Shown: positions 39,559 to 46,627 of the stretch, piece by piece
Numbering within the stretch: position 1 is the first letter of the stretch
How the letters are laid out: the number at the start of each line of letters is the position of its first letter
Virus record (IMG/VR): IMGVR_UViG_3300031576_000002
Location: 141,228-205,227 of that record
DNA: 64,000 nucleotides
Direction: 5' to 3' (one strand)
From: a virus
Program-made: the position numbers and the translations under genes
The notes under the pieces: model-generated
The model's input: the letters and a program-made list of their open reading frames with translations, nothing else
Told to the model about the DNA's origin: nothing
The model's database searches: none

Positions 39559-39970
39559 GGCTTCCTCGACAGAGTTGACCGATGCGCTGCTTCAATCCCT
39601 CGCGCAGCATCCCCTTGATTGTCTCGATCGCAGTATCCGGATTCGCCAGTACCTCGCGCGTCCATGTCTTCGTGGCTTCTCGCTCCGCTCGCAAGCTCGC
39701 CACCTTGGCCCCGTGGTAGGCGGGATCAAGGCAAAGATAGATCGGATGCAGGTTCATCTCTTGGAGCATGGGCTTGCAGAGATTCAGCAACGCTTGTACG
39801 AATCGCTCTTCGCGTGCCCCGACATTACAATACAATTCAAATACGTCGATTCGGCAGCCGGGTGGATCCTCAATCCTGCGGTACCCTACGAGCACCTCTT
39901 CATCAAGTAGCAGGCGAACGGCATTCCGCACGATCTCAAGTCCAGCTTCGATGGCGGGTGATTTATTCAT
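39551..39970 (-). CDS. Hypothetical protein
   Basis: The 139-residue protein has IEAGLEIVRNAVRLLLDEEV and PGCRIDVFELYCNVG, with helical C-terminal half. No family recognised. Confidence 0.65.
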   Translation of the reverse strand: MNKSPAIEAGLEIVRNAVRLLLDEEVLVGYRRIEDPPGCRIDVFELYCNVGAREERFVQALLNLCKPMLQEMNLHPIYLCLDPAYHGAKVASLRAEREATKTWTREVLANPDTAIETIKGMLREGLKQRIGQLCRGSHD

Positions 39971-40185
39971 GGGCCGATCCTATCTGTGCGACCGTGGCGA
40001 CGTGCTGGACCGTACACCTGTTCCCAGCACACGCGCTTTGAGTTTCCGCTAGCCCGGCAATGGTCGTAGGCATCACGCGACGGGTTCACGACTTTGGGCG
40101 CCAACACACACAGCACGAGTAGAACGAAGAGCGCCGCTACCAGGAGCGCACACGCTTTGAACTGTTCTCGTGCGCGTGTATCCAT
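39967..40185 (-). CDS. Small membrane protein
   Basis: Seventy-two residues from ATG 40185. Membrane helix ALLVAALFVLLVLCVLAP near the N-terminus, Cys and Arg in the outer part. ATG comes right after the upstream stop. Confidence 0.7.
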   Translation of the reverse strand: MDTRAREQFKACALLVAALFVLLVLCVLAPKVVNPSRDAYDHCRASGNSKRVCWEQVYGPARRHGRTDRIGP

Positions 40186-40187
40186 AT

Positions 40188-40597
40188 TTACTTTGTAGAC
40201 GCCCAACCAGCCGCCCGTACTTCTGCCATCCACGGTGGATCTTCGTCAGGCAGTCCCAGCGCCTTCCGAATTGGCTTCCGGTCTTCGTAACTTTCAGCCG
40301 TAGCGAGCAGCACTTTCTTAGGCACTGGACGCAACGGAGGCCCATGGGCGTTGTCCGCCCAGCACTTTCCATCTGCGTCAATCGCCCACGTAGAAGGAAT
40401 GTCCCAGCCTTTGTGGTGAAGAAATCCATGCCCGCGCAGAGGAAGGGGGGGGGGGGGGGAAACTTCTTGCTGATGTCGAACACGACGCGGCCGCCTGGTA
40501 CCGGAAGTCGTGCCAACCCCTCCTGCACGTGTCCATTTACACGATCCCGCGCGTAGTTCATGACGGGATCGAATCCGAGCGGTAGCTTGACAGCCAT
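40188..40597 (-). pseudogene. Phage gene interrupted by a 15-G homopolymer frameshift
   Basis: The gene starts at ATG 40597 (AVKLPLGFDPVMNYARDRV) and is normal up to KKFP at the C-run. With one base added (or two removed) in the run the frame continues as LPLRGHGFLHHKGWD, WAIDADGKCWADNAHG and PPLRPVPKK to a stop at 40188, overlapping the next gene cleanly. As printed, translation leaves that frame. The run makes phase variation or a sequencing error equally possible. Confidence 0.7.
40445..40459. repeat. Poly-G tract of 15
   Basis: Fifteen consecutive G, the only long homopolymer in the window. It lies inside the coding region of the gene at 40188-40597, where its length sets the frame. Confidence 0.9.
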
Positions 40598-40598
40598 C

Positions 40599-40859
40599 TC
40601 AGCCTCCGTTCTCTTCCGCCTGCATTTCATCGGCACAGTCCGCAGCATTCAGAAGCTGCTTGGCAAACGCACGAACTGCGGGCGTAGAAGCGGTCCAAGT
40701 CATCGAAGCAGAGCCAGACTGAATCTGGAACTGGACGCCTTGGACGCCGAGGATCCGCATGATCTTGATGGAAGGAAAATCGCAGCCGCGTGAAGGAGGG
40801 GACGGCGGAGAGAGAGGCGGCTTCACCTCTTCCGGCTTGGTGCTTTTCTCTCTAATCAT
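40599..40859 (-). CDS. Hypothetical protein
   Basis: ATG 40859 gives 86 residues. A Pro-rich N-terminal part (PPLSPPSPPSRG) is followed by a beta strand segment and helical tail. Unknown. Confidence 0.6.
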   Translation of the reverse strand: MIREKSTKPEEVKPPLSPPSPPSRGCDFPSIKIMRILGVQGVQFQIQSGSASMTWTASTPAVRAFAKQLLNAADCADEMQAEENGG

Positions 40860-41145
40860 GGCGCTTGGCCCCGTAGACCCGCTCGACAAAGTGCCGCGCC
40901 TCCGAGGCGCACTCCTTATCCATTTGCCGCTTCTCCGCTTCCGCTGCCTTCTTGGTCGCCACGATATAGCACGGCTCCCGGCCTGGACCGTAACGCAGGG
41001 CCGCCTCACAGTAGATGCCCCATCCCAAGGCAACAAGCTCTGGCGCAGGCACTTGGCGACTACGTTTCGACTTGGAGGTGGACTTGCGACTGCGTGAAAG
41101 AGAGGGCTTCAATCCTCCCGGCTTGATGTTCTTTTCTTTGGTCAT
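40852..41145 (-). CDS. Basic protein
   Basis: ATG 41145 gives 97 residues. MTKEKNIKPGG is shared in style with neighbouring DUF1566 genes; SRSRKSTSKSKRSR is strongly basic. Possibly nucleic-acid binding. Confidence 0.6.
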   Translation of the reverse strand: MTKEKNIKPGGLKPSLSRSRKSTSKSKRSRQVPAPELVALGWGIYCEAALRYGPGREPCYIVATKKAAEAEKRQMDKECASEARHFVERVYGAKRHD

Positions 41146-41450
41146 GTCTTTCTCGTACGCACAGGCAAGGCACAACAGTCGGAAAAATTTACAAGGTCGC
41201 GGAAGAAATAGCGACCGGATAAGGCAACGGCAGCCGCTTCATCCATGCCACGCAAAGTTGAAGTCCAAATCCAATTTGGTTGCGGATTGATTCTAACAAT
41301 CACTACGGCTTCATCAACAGTAGGCAATCGCCAGTCCGAGAAGCCTCCTTCCCGATAAGACTTGGCGTACCTCTTGGCAGCATTCCAGTCCAAACGATGG
41401 CTTGAAAAAGTTGCTACCTGCAACTCGGTCTTGATTGCGCTCTTGGTCAT
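41142..41450 (-). CDS. DUF1566 (Lcl) domain protein, short copy
   Basis: The 102-residue protein has DWNAAKRYAKSYREGGFSDWRLPTVDE, WIWTSTLRG and ALPVRTRK as separate motifs: the core of the DUF1566/Lcl fold. It is followed by a larger paralogue at 41447-42019 in a 4-nt overlap. Such proteins are usually external; the DRLPT motif is intact but biochemical role is unclear. Confidence 0.85.
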   Translation of the reverse strand: MTKSAIKTELQVATFSSHRLDWNAAKRYAKSYREGGFSDWRLPTVDEAVVIVRINPQPNWIWTSTLRGMDEAAAVALSGRYFFRDLVNFSDCCALPVRTRKT

Positions 41451-42019
41451 ACTCTTGCCCCATCCGCGCTATACCCCCGCCCATGAACCGCGACTGAGAA
41501 ATAGGTTCCATCATCCGCACGGAACTCAGCTCGTTCCGTGCTGGGATTGTCTGAGAGGATCTGCTGAAGCAGCGACACCGCGAGCATCTGAGCATTGCGC
41601 TGGTCCACCCGAACCATGATGTTATTGGGGCCTTTCCTATCCTTCCACTGCACGATCTCCAGCTTGAGGACCGGCTTCGGCATGGGCTCGGTAGAGGCGC
41701 GCTTCGGCTTTTCCGAGGACTTGCAACTGCGCACCGGCAAAGCGCGGCCGTCGTAGGAGTGGCCCTGGTCGAAGAAGCCGGAGTAGCCAAAGCTGAGGCC
41801 GACGTAAGCCGCCTCCGAGCCGCGCGATTCGGAGGTCCAAACCCACACTGGTTGTGGATTGGTTCTGGCGATCTCTTTCGCCTCAGCAATAGTAGGAAGA
41901 CGCCAATCAGTATGACCGCCTTCTCGGTAGTCCTTGGCGTATTCCGCCGCCTGCTTCCAAGTCAGATAGACGCTCGTCGTGGGCGCTACCTGCAATTCAG
42001 CCTTTGCTCGCTTAGTCAT
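41447..42019 (-). CDS. DUF1566 (Lcl) domain protein with C-terminal extension
   Basis: Residues about 20-100 repeat the DUF1566 plan (WKQAAEYAKDYREGGHTDWRLP, VWTSESRG, GRALPVRSC). Then a Pro/Lys-rich linker leads to a second domain (MVRVDQRNAQMLAVSLLQQIL) of about 75 residues of unknown type. Tandem with the shorter copy downstream, pointing to duplication. Confidence 0.85.
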   Translation of the reverse strand: MTKRAKAELQVAPTTSVYLTWKQAAEYAKDYREGGHTDWRLPTIAEAKEIARTNPQPVWVWTSESRGSEAAYVGLSFGYSGFFDQGHSYDGRALPVRSCKSSEKPKRASTEPMPKPVLKLEIVQWKDRKGPNNIMVRVDQRNAQMLAVSLLQQILSDNPSTERAEFRADDGTYFSVAVHGRGYSADGARV

Positions 42020-42060
42020 CTCAATCCTTCCAGTTGCAGTCGAACACGGATCTGCCCTTT

Positions 42061-42300
42061 TTACACCTGAACTTCTTGCAAAGAATCGGGCGGACCAGAA
42101 GGATCAAGTGCAGGATCGAGCGCCAGCACGATGTCGCCATCCTTGATCGGGATTGAAGCTCGCCCCCCAACCACCGGCTCCGCCACCGACGCGATCTCAT
42201 TGTTCCGCATGTTGCTCAGCAGGATCGAGTCCTCGGGGCGGGCATCCTGCTCGACCTGCTGGAGCGTCCGTACCCGACACCCGATAAAGTACCGCGGGCT
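42061..42300 (-). CDS. C-terminal part of a frameshifted SPGxFxAE-family phage protein
   Basis: The frame reads RYFIGCRVRTLQQVE, EDSILLSNMRNN and IKDGDIVLALD. It continues the ORF at 42197-42505 after an indel near 42290, in a GC-repeat (CGCGCG). Joined, the two give one conserved phage protein of about 145 residues. Confidence 0.65.
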   Translation of the reverse strand, partial: SPRYFIGCRVRTLQQVEQDARPEDSILLSNMRNNEIASVAEPVVGGRASIPIKDGDIVLALDPALDPSGPPDSLQEVQV

Positions 42301-42505
42301 CCGCGCGCGGCTCGAAGTCCTCTGGCCCTCTTGCCCTCGTGGTGAACTGGAAGCAGTAGGGAGTGGCTCCGTAGCGCTCGACAATCCCACGGGCCATATG
42401 ACGAGCTGAATCGACATCCCACTGATCGATCTCGCGAGACGTCTCCTCCGCGAAGAGGGCGCCGGGGCTGTAGAACGTGACAAAGTGCTTTGTAGGGCTA
42501 GACAT
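42197..42505 (-). CDS. N-terminal part of a frameshifted SPGxFxAE-family phage protein
   Basis: FVTFYSPGALFAEETSREI, DQWDVDSARHMARGIVERYG and PYCFQFTTRARG are conserved in a known uncharacterised phage family. After AEPA the frame is lost. It has an AAGGAGAC site and the GTGTAA promoter at 42529-42557. Confidence 0.7.
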   Translation of the reverse strand: MSSPTKHFVTFYSPGALFAEETSREIDQWDVDSARHMARGIVERYGATPYCFQFTTRARGPEDFEPRAEPAVLYRVSGTDAPAGRAGCPPRGLDPAEQHAEQ

Positions 42506-42528
42506 TGAAGTCTCCTTGGCTCGAACTT

Positions 42529-42557
42529 ACTATACCGGCGCGATCTTATTTTTACAC
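42529..42557 (-). promoter_or_regulatory. Promoter of the GYGKAA/TATAGT class
   Basis: GTGTAA, 17 nt, TATAGT on the minus strand, 23 nt ahead of ATG 42505 with an AAGGAG site in the leader. Confidence 0.8.
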
Positions 42558-42692
42558 ATCTGTCTTTCAGAAGACTTGAAGGAGCGCAGAAGTGAGCCCC
42601 GGTCGCGGCCCGTTCAACAACACTCACTTGTCGGCTGCGCCACTATCCACCAGTGCCGCAATTCACCGGTTATCGGAAACTCATGGCGAAAC
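42558..42692 (-). other. Intergenic stretch with an inverted repeat
   Basis: About 135 bp without a credible gene. AAGTGAG and CTCACTT could form a stem around a GC-rich loop. It is not a tRNA on the tests I applied. Possibly a terminator or small RNA. Confidence 0.35.
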
Positions 42693-43115
42693 CTATCCGC
42701 GCTCCTTCAAATCCTCTGTGTAGCCTGGAATCGGATTCTCTTCCCGCCACGCGACCAATTCGACGTATGGGGGCTTAACATCGCTCCAAACCGCGTTTAG
42801 CCGCAGTTCAACCGTTTCTTTTATCGCAGCTTCAAAAAATTGGAGCGTAGTATCCCGGGCTGCGGGAAACTCCTTTCGCGCAATCCGCTCAAATCTCACC
42901 CAGCCAAAACTAAGATCTGAGCAGCGATGAATGAAATGCCCCCGCTCAAACTGCGCCCCGTAGTAACTCGGGGCGCCATCCTTCTCAGGATCGTAGGGGC
43001 GCGTCAGGATCCTTTCGTCCTCGATCATATCGTTGAGCACGTCAGAATAGGCCGCGCTCACGCCGCAGCCAGAGCACTTGAGGAAGATGCGCCAGTGATC
43101 GCCTTTGGCCAGCAT
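42693..43115 (-). CDS. Hypothetical protein with Cys pair
   Basis: ATG 43115 follows AAGGAG. The 140-residue protein has KCSGCGVSAAY and HRCSDLSFGWV; then FPAARDTTLQFFEAAIKETVELRLNAVW as a helical end. No family recognised. Confidence 0.7.
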   Translation of the reverse strand: MLAKGDHWRIFLKCSGCGVSAAYSDVLNDMIEDERILTRPYDPEKDGAPSYYGAQFERGHFIHRCSDLSFGWVRFERIARKEFPAARDTTLQFFEAAIKETVELRLNAVWSDVKPPYVELVAWREENPIPGYTEDLKERG

Positions 43116-43306
43116 CAGGACTCCTTGAGTGGAAACAACTTCTCCCACTCTGCCCCCGAGCACTCTTTGCAGGTACGGATGCAACCGTCGGGGTGGTCAG
43201 CCCGCAATCCGGCTCGGCGGAACCAGTCGCCACAGTAGAAGCGGTGGAGAAATCCCAACGCAACGACGACTTTCTCCAATCGGTCGATGCGATCTTCAAT
43301 CTTCAT
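43115..43306 (-). CDS. Small zinc-binding protein
   Basis: Sixty-three residues: an N-terminal helix (RIDRLEKVVVALGFLHRFYC) and CIRTCKECSG. Promoter at 43339-43367, leader with a purine-rich site. Confidence 0.7.
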   Translation of the reverse strand: MKIEDRIDRLEKVVVALGFLHRFYCGDWFRRAGLRADHPDGCIRTCKECSGAEWEKLFPLKES

Positions 43307-43338
43307 AGGACTTCCCCTTCCTACTACCCGCGCTAACT

Positions 43339-43367
43339 ACTATACAACTCGATTCTTATTTTTACGC
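43339..43367 (-). promoter_or_regulatory. Promoter of the GYGKAA/TATAGT class
   Basis: GCGTAA, 17 nt, TATAGT on the minus strand ahead of the 43306 start. It lies within the end of the upstream gene. Confidence 0.8.
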
Positions 43368-43621
43368 ACGGGCTTGCAATTCTTTTTTGGGATCGTCCTC
43401 GCTGCCATGTGGCCGCCCGGAAGCGTACCCACGTAGTACAGCAGCTCCACCTCCGCCATGACAATCTGGAGTCGCAAGCGATTCTCTGCTTCCGCCTTGG
43501 TACTGCCAGAACTGCTGATAATGCCCTCTCCCGTTTCTGCTACGGTGAGCGCCGCGTTCCACCGGAAGGCCGCTGCGGGGGGTTCCCCCGTCTTCCACGT
43601 TTCAACTTGAAAGAGTGGCAT
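43340..43621 (-). CDS. dsRBD-like small protein with basic tail
   Basis: Ninety-three residues. WNAALTVAETGEGIISSSGSTKAEAENRLRLQI, taken as its core pattern, resembles the G.Tk.eA..rL segment at 21379 and 35510. It ends in Lys/Arg (KKNCKPVRKNKNR). Confidence 0.65.
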   Translation of the reverse strand: MPLFQVETWKTGEPPAAAFRWNAALTVAETGEGIISSSGSTKAEAENRLRLQIVMAEVELLYYVGTLPGGHMAARTIPKKNCKPVRKNKNRVV

Positions 43622-44441
43622 TCGCGCCTCCGCCTTTGTTAGTTACGATCACGCTGTAGGTTCCAGTTCCGATCGCCTGCGGTCGCGTCTCTACCTTGCA
43701 CGCTTCGCTCTTCTCCAACGTATAAACCGCAAGCTTGCGCTGCTCGTCCGTCCAGTAGTGGAAGCGGACATTCATAAAGTTCCGGTAGAACGGCCCCAGG
43801 TAGACTTCCTTGCCGTACTCTTGCGTAGCTCGCTGCACGAGCTTCAAACATTCCGCCTGGCTCTCGGGACTGGTGGGATCCAGCAGCGGCGAACCTGGCA
43901 GCGGAATCTCGGCGGGTGCGACACCTGCAACCCGCACAGCGGTCTTCGCTTTGACCCGCTCCGTCACGTCAAAGAAATCCCAGCAGTTCTCCTCGCCGAC
44001 CAAGTTGAGAAGATCCGTGGACAGCGTGTCTTGTCCCGCGACCACGATCAGGCTCAGCCCCGCTTCCAAAATCCTACGAGCCAGCGGCATGTAGTCGCGG
44101 TCCCCGCCCACGATCACGAACTGATCGCAGAGTCCAGCTCGCAGCGAATCTTGCGCGTCCAGCGATAGCTCGATGTCGGCACTCGACTTGCCCCGCTTCG
44201 CCTGCACGTAGATCGGCGTCACGCCAATGGTTTGGAGCGCACCTTGCGCTCCTACCATGCCCACGTCCTCCCAGTCAGCGTACGCTCTCCTCAGCACCAC
44301 CTTCTCTACCTCTCCCGTCAGAGTACGGAGCAGCTTTCGGATCTGCTCAATCGTGTAGCCTCCAGGTTGCGGTAGCTGCGCGCGTAGGTTCTGCACTGCC
44401 CGAAGTACATTCTCGTAGTCGATGTAAACCGCAGTACGCAT
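43602..44441 (-). CDS. NYN/PIN-like domain nuclease
   Basis: From ATG 44441, 279 residues. VYIDYEN (D8), SSADIELSLDA (D89), FVIVGGDRDYMPL (D114, D116) are the acidic motifs of NYN (LabA/DUF88) domains, which cleave RNA. A C-terminal region of about 90 residues (LVQRATQEYG onward) could be LOTUS/OST-HTH-like. Such proteins act in RNA decay; here a phage or host RNA target is inferred. Confidence 0.85.
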   Translation of the reverse strand: MRTAVYIDYENVLRAVQNLRAQLPQPGGYTIEQIRKLLRTLTGEVEKVVLRRAYADWEDVGMVGAQGALQTIGVTPIYVQAKRGKSSADIELSLDAQDSLRAGLCDQFVIVGGDRDYMPLARRILEAGLSLIVVAGQDTLSTDLLNLVGEENCWDFFDVTERVKAKTAVRVAGVAPAEIPLPGSPLLDPTSPESQAECLKLVQRATQEYGKEVYLGPFYRNFMNVRFHYWTDEQRKLAVYTLEKSEACKVETRPQAIGTGTYSVIVTNKGGGANATLSS

Positions 44442-44442
44442 A

Positions 44443-44775
44443 TTAGACACCCCTCTTGGCTTGAGCCTCGCACTCGTCGAGTGCATCAATCACGTCGATC
44501 CAGGCTGTCGCGTTCTCGTTCTCGACCTCCTCCAGCTCCTTCCTCCAGTCCGGGTTGCGTTGGTCAAGCGTCTCCAGCAGGACTCTGGCCGCTTCCACCA
44601 GCCGGTCGCAGGGAGACGGTTCCTTCTGGGGCTCAACAATCGACGGCAATGGCGTCGATTTTGGGCCGTAGACTGCTTTCTGCGGCTGGGCCGGACTACG
44701 ACGGCCACTTCGCGGTGACTGCCTCCCCAGGGCCTGGCCTGGCCGCACTTTCGCCTCTGCACGCTTCTTGGTCAT
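44443..44775 (-). CDS. Basic-N, acidic-C small protein
   Basis: ATG 44775 gives 110 residues with a basic, Pro/Ser/Gln-rich first half and an acidic helical second half (LEEVENENATAWIDVIDALDE). Possibly a disordered adaptor. Confidence 0.6.
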   Translation of the reverse strand: MTKKRAEAKVRPGQALGRQSPRSGRRSPAQPQKAVYGPKSTPLPSIVEPQKEPSPCDRLVEAARVLLETLDQRNPDWRKELEEVENENATAWIDVIDALDECEAQAKRGV

Positions 44776-45038
44776 TTCTTGCCTCGTTTTATTTTGGCTA
44801 GGGTGGTACCAACACTTTTTCGTGCCCATCCCGTCCGTTCCGCGATCTGCTGAATCTTCAATCCTTCTGCTTTCAGTTTCTTCAGCTTCTCGATTTCCAC
44901 AATGCGGCGGTGCGGTTCAACGCCGAGCTGGGGTAGCCGCTCACGGATCGCGGAAATCTGCGATCCGTCCATGCACGCAGTCTTGAGGAGGGAGAGACCC
45001 GCTCTATGCAACTTCAGAATTTCTTCGTCTGGCAGCAT
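44772..45038 (-). CDS. Double helix-turn-helix protein
   Basis: About 88 residues from ATG 45038. Two HTH-like parts: DGSQISAIRERLPQLGV and KLKAEGLKIQQIAERTGW. The second resembles the C-terminal HTH of DNA invertases/resolvases. It is paralogous to 52024-52320. Overlaps the upstream gene by 35 nt. Likely DNA-binding regulator. Confidence 0.75.
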   Translation of the reverse strand: MLPDEEILKLHRAGLSLLKTACMDGSQISAIRERLPQLGVEPHRRIVEIEKLKKLKAEGLKIQQIAERTGWARKSVGTTLAKIKRGKK

Positions 45039-45312
45039 TCTTAGTCTTTCTCTCGCACGCACCCTGTCGCGCATCAACCGCTTTCAGAATCAACACAAAA
45101 CGGTCTGAATCATCTTTTCCTCGCCACCGTGTACACCAGCGGCGATAAGCTCCTGTGACCAGCGCCATATCCTCTAGCATTCCACAGACTCTGAGATCTT
45201 CAAGTGCTTCTGGCATCAGAGATGTTACAACTTCTTTTTGGCGTAGATAGGTCTTCCGGACCTCGCTCAACTTTCGCGGGGCTCTCTTTTTAGCTGGGCG
45301 CTTTGTTGCCAT
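45004..45312 (-). CDS. Basic protein
   Basis: The 102-residue protein starts with TKRPAKKRAPRKL and ends in basic residues. Middle RRWCTRWRGKDDSDRFVLIL. Unknown; possibly nucleic-acid binding. Confidence 0.6.
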   Translation of the reverse strand: MATKRPAKKRAPRKLSEVRKTYLRQKEVVTSLMPEALEDLRVCGMLEDMALVTGAYRRWCTRWRGKDDSDRFVLILKAVDARQGACERKTKNAARRRNSEVA

Positions 45313-45791
45313 TACTCACGCCCCTTAATCAACTTCTTGAGCTTGGACAGCGTCCGTTCCAGCCGCTCCATTCGGTGCTCGACCAGGTGACTCTTCATCA
45401 TCGCACCGACTAGCGTGTCGTTCCCCTGAGCGCTGTCAATCGTGTACCCACAGTAGCGACAGCGCAGCCAGAACTTCTCTGCACTCCCCCCGTCTTGAAC
45501 CACGTTTCGGTCGGGAGAGGAGTCGTGCGTTTCGTACCGCCAGCGGAAATCTACATAGCCCGCTCCGACGCGGAACTCATAGGCACAGGGAGAACTCGTC
45601 AAATGCTCCAGCACTTTCCGATCCGTCAGCGGTAGCCGCGCCCAAACTTTCTCACCGGGGTCGAGGAACTTCGTAGACTTGGAATCTTGCCGAAGCGCTG
45701 CGCGGATTGCTACGTCGCACGCAATCGCATACTTCTCTGTCGCGTGCCTGGACTCGGCAGGTAGCTCGACTTTGAGGATTTTTTCAGCCAC
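45312..45791 (-). CDS. Zinc-ribbon protein with C-terminal helix
   Basis: GTG 45791 gives 159 residues. A beta-rich middle (YEFRVGAGYVDFRWRYE) precedes FWLRCRYCGYT...HLVEH, a CxxC-H-H site. C-terminus RTLSKLKKLIKGRE is a basic helix. Confidence 0.65.
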   Translation of the reverse strand: MAEKILKVELPAESRHATEKYAIACDVAIRAALRQDSKSTKFLDPGEKVWARLPLTDRKVLEHLTSSPCAYEFRVGAGYVDFRWRYETHDSSPDRNVVQDGGSAEKFWLRCRYCGYTIDSAQGNDTLVGAMMKSHLVEHRMERLERTLSKLKKLIKGRE

Positions 45792-45987
45792 GGTCGAGTA
45801 CCTGGTCGATGAGCGCGTGAAGCTGCTCTCGCAGCAGAGCACGCTGAACCGGATCTTTCAAGGCAGCGTCTGGAATTTCGGCGCGGAACTTGAGCACTCG
45901 CCCCGTACCTAGAAAGAGAGATCCGTCCCATCCGTGGGAGAACGCTTTGGGAACTGGCACATCTTCTACCCGAGCCGGCGATTCCAT
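45784..45987 (-). CDS. Small hypothetical protein
   Basis: Sixty-seven residues, FSHGWDGSLFLGTGRVLKFRA in the front half and a helical end. Overlaps the next gene by 8 nt. Confidence 0.65.
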   Translation of the reverse strand: MESPARVEDVPVPKAFSHGWDGSLFLGTGRVLKFRAEIPDAALKDPVQRALLREQLHALIDQVLDRG

Positions 45988-45988
45988 G

Positions 45989-46393
45989 TCAATCCTCCAA
46001 TCTGATCTTGGGCAGCGGATCCGGCGCAGTCTTCATCGGCGTGTCAAAGCAGACTTTCACTCCACCTTCGGGGTGTTCCTTCCAGCTAACGGCGTGCCGA
46101 ATCACCTGGAGTAGGTCGTAGGAGCGTTTCGCCTCCACGGCGAGAGCAGACTCCGTACACCCCAAGGAGCCGCTGTCCAGCCCGTACAGGACCTTCCTCA
46201 AAAGAGCGAACGCCTCGTTCACCTCCCACGAGTACATCTTATCCAGGTCCGGCCACTGTCCATTCGACATGGGACGGTTAGAACGGATATATCTGATCTC
46301 GACTAGCTGCCCCATGTGAATGCGGCCGTGCAGGTCCAGCGCATTCAACAGTGCGTCTACCTGCTCTCGCGTGAGTTCCAGAGTGATCTTCAT
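45989..46393 (-). CDS. Hypothetical protein, leaderless gene
   Basis: ATG 46393 begins 6 nt after TATAGT, so the mRNA is predicted to be leaderless. A longer ORF start (TTG 46408) lies inside the promoter and is rejected. 134 residues; KITLELTREQVDALLNALDL then helical segments. No family recognised. Confidence 0.75.
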   Translation of the reverse strand: MKITLELTREQVDALLNALDLHGRIHMGQLVEIRYIRSNRPMSNGQWPDLDKMYSWEVNEAFALLRKVLYGLDSGSLGCTESALAVEAKRSYDLLQVIRHAVSWKEHPEGGVKVCFDTPMKTAPDPLPKIRLED

Positions 46394-46399
46394 AATTGT

Positions 46400-46428
46400 A
46401 CTATACAACCCGCGTCAGAATTTTTCCC
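46400..46428 (-). promoter_or_regulatory. Leaderless promoter, GYGKAA/TATAGT class
   Basis: GGGAAA, 17 nt, TATAGT, 6 nt, ATG 46393. The -35 box deviates at one position. Confidence 0.7.
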
Positions 46429-46429
46429 A

Positions 46430-46627
46430 CTACCCGCCTTCCAGCTCGCGCTCCTCGGCCAGCCATCCGGGAATCGTAACTGACTCTCCGTCGCGGTCTA
46501 CGATCTGGGAGAGTGGAATCCAGACCTGACGGCCGTCCTGCTCAACTAGCAGGGCTCGATCCGTCTCGCGAACGATTCGTACTTCGCAGCGCACGCTGGC
46601 GTCATCTTCAAATCCATTGAATCTCAT
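46430..46627 (-). CDS. Conserved small phage protein
   Basis: Sixty-five residues: CEVRIVRETDRALLVEQDG, VWIPLSQIVDRDG, IPGWLAEERELE. I recall this W+P.SQI.d...ipgWLA pattern from phages; it probably forms a small beta barrel. Function unknown. Confidence 0.75.
   Translation of the reverse strand: MRFNGFEDDASVRCEVRIVRETDRALLVEQDGRQVWIPLSQIVDRDGESVTIPGWLAEERELEGG

Noticed and set aside
42558-42692. Possible tRNA in the intergenic stretch
   Set aside because: A TRGC-like box is present, but no T-arm and anticodon arm with correct spacing can be built.
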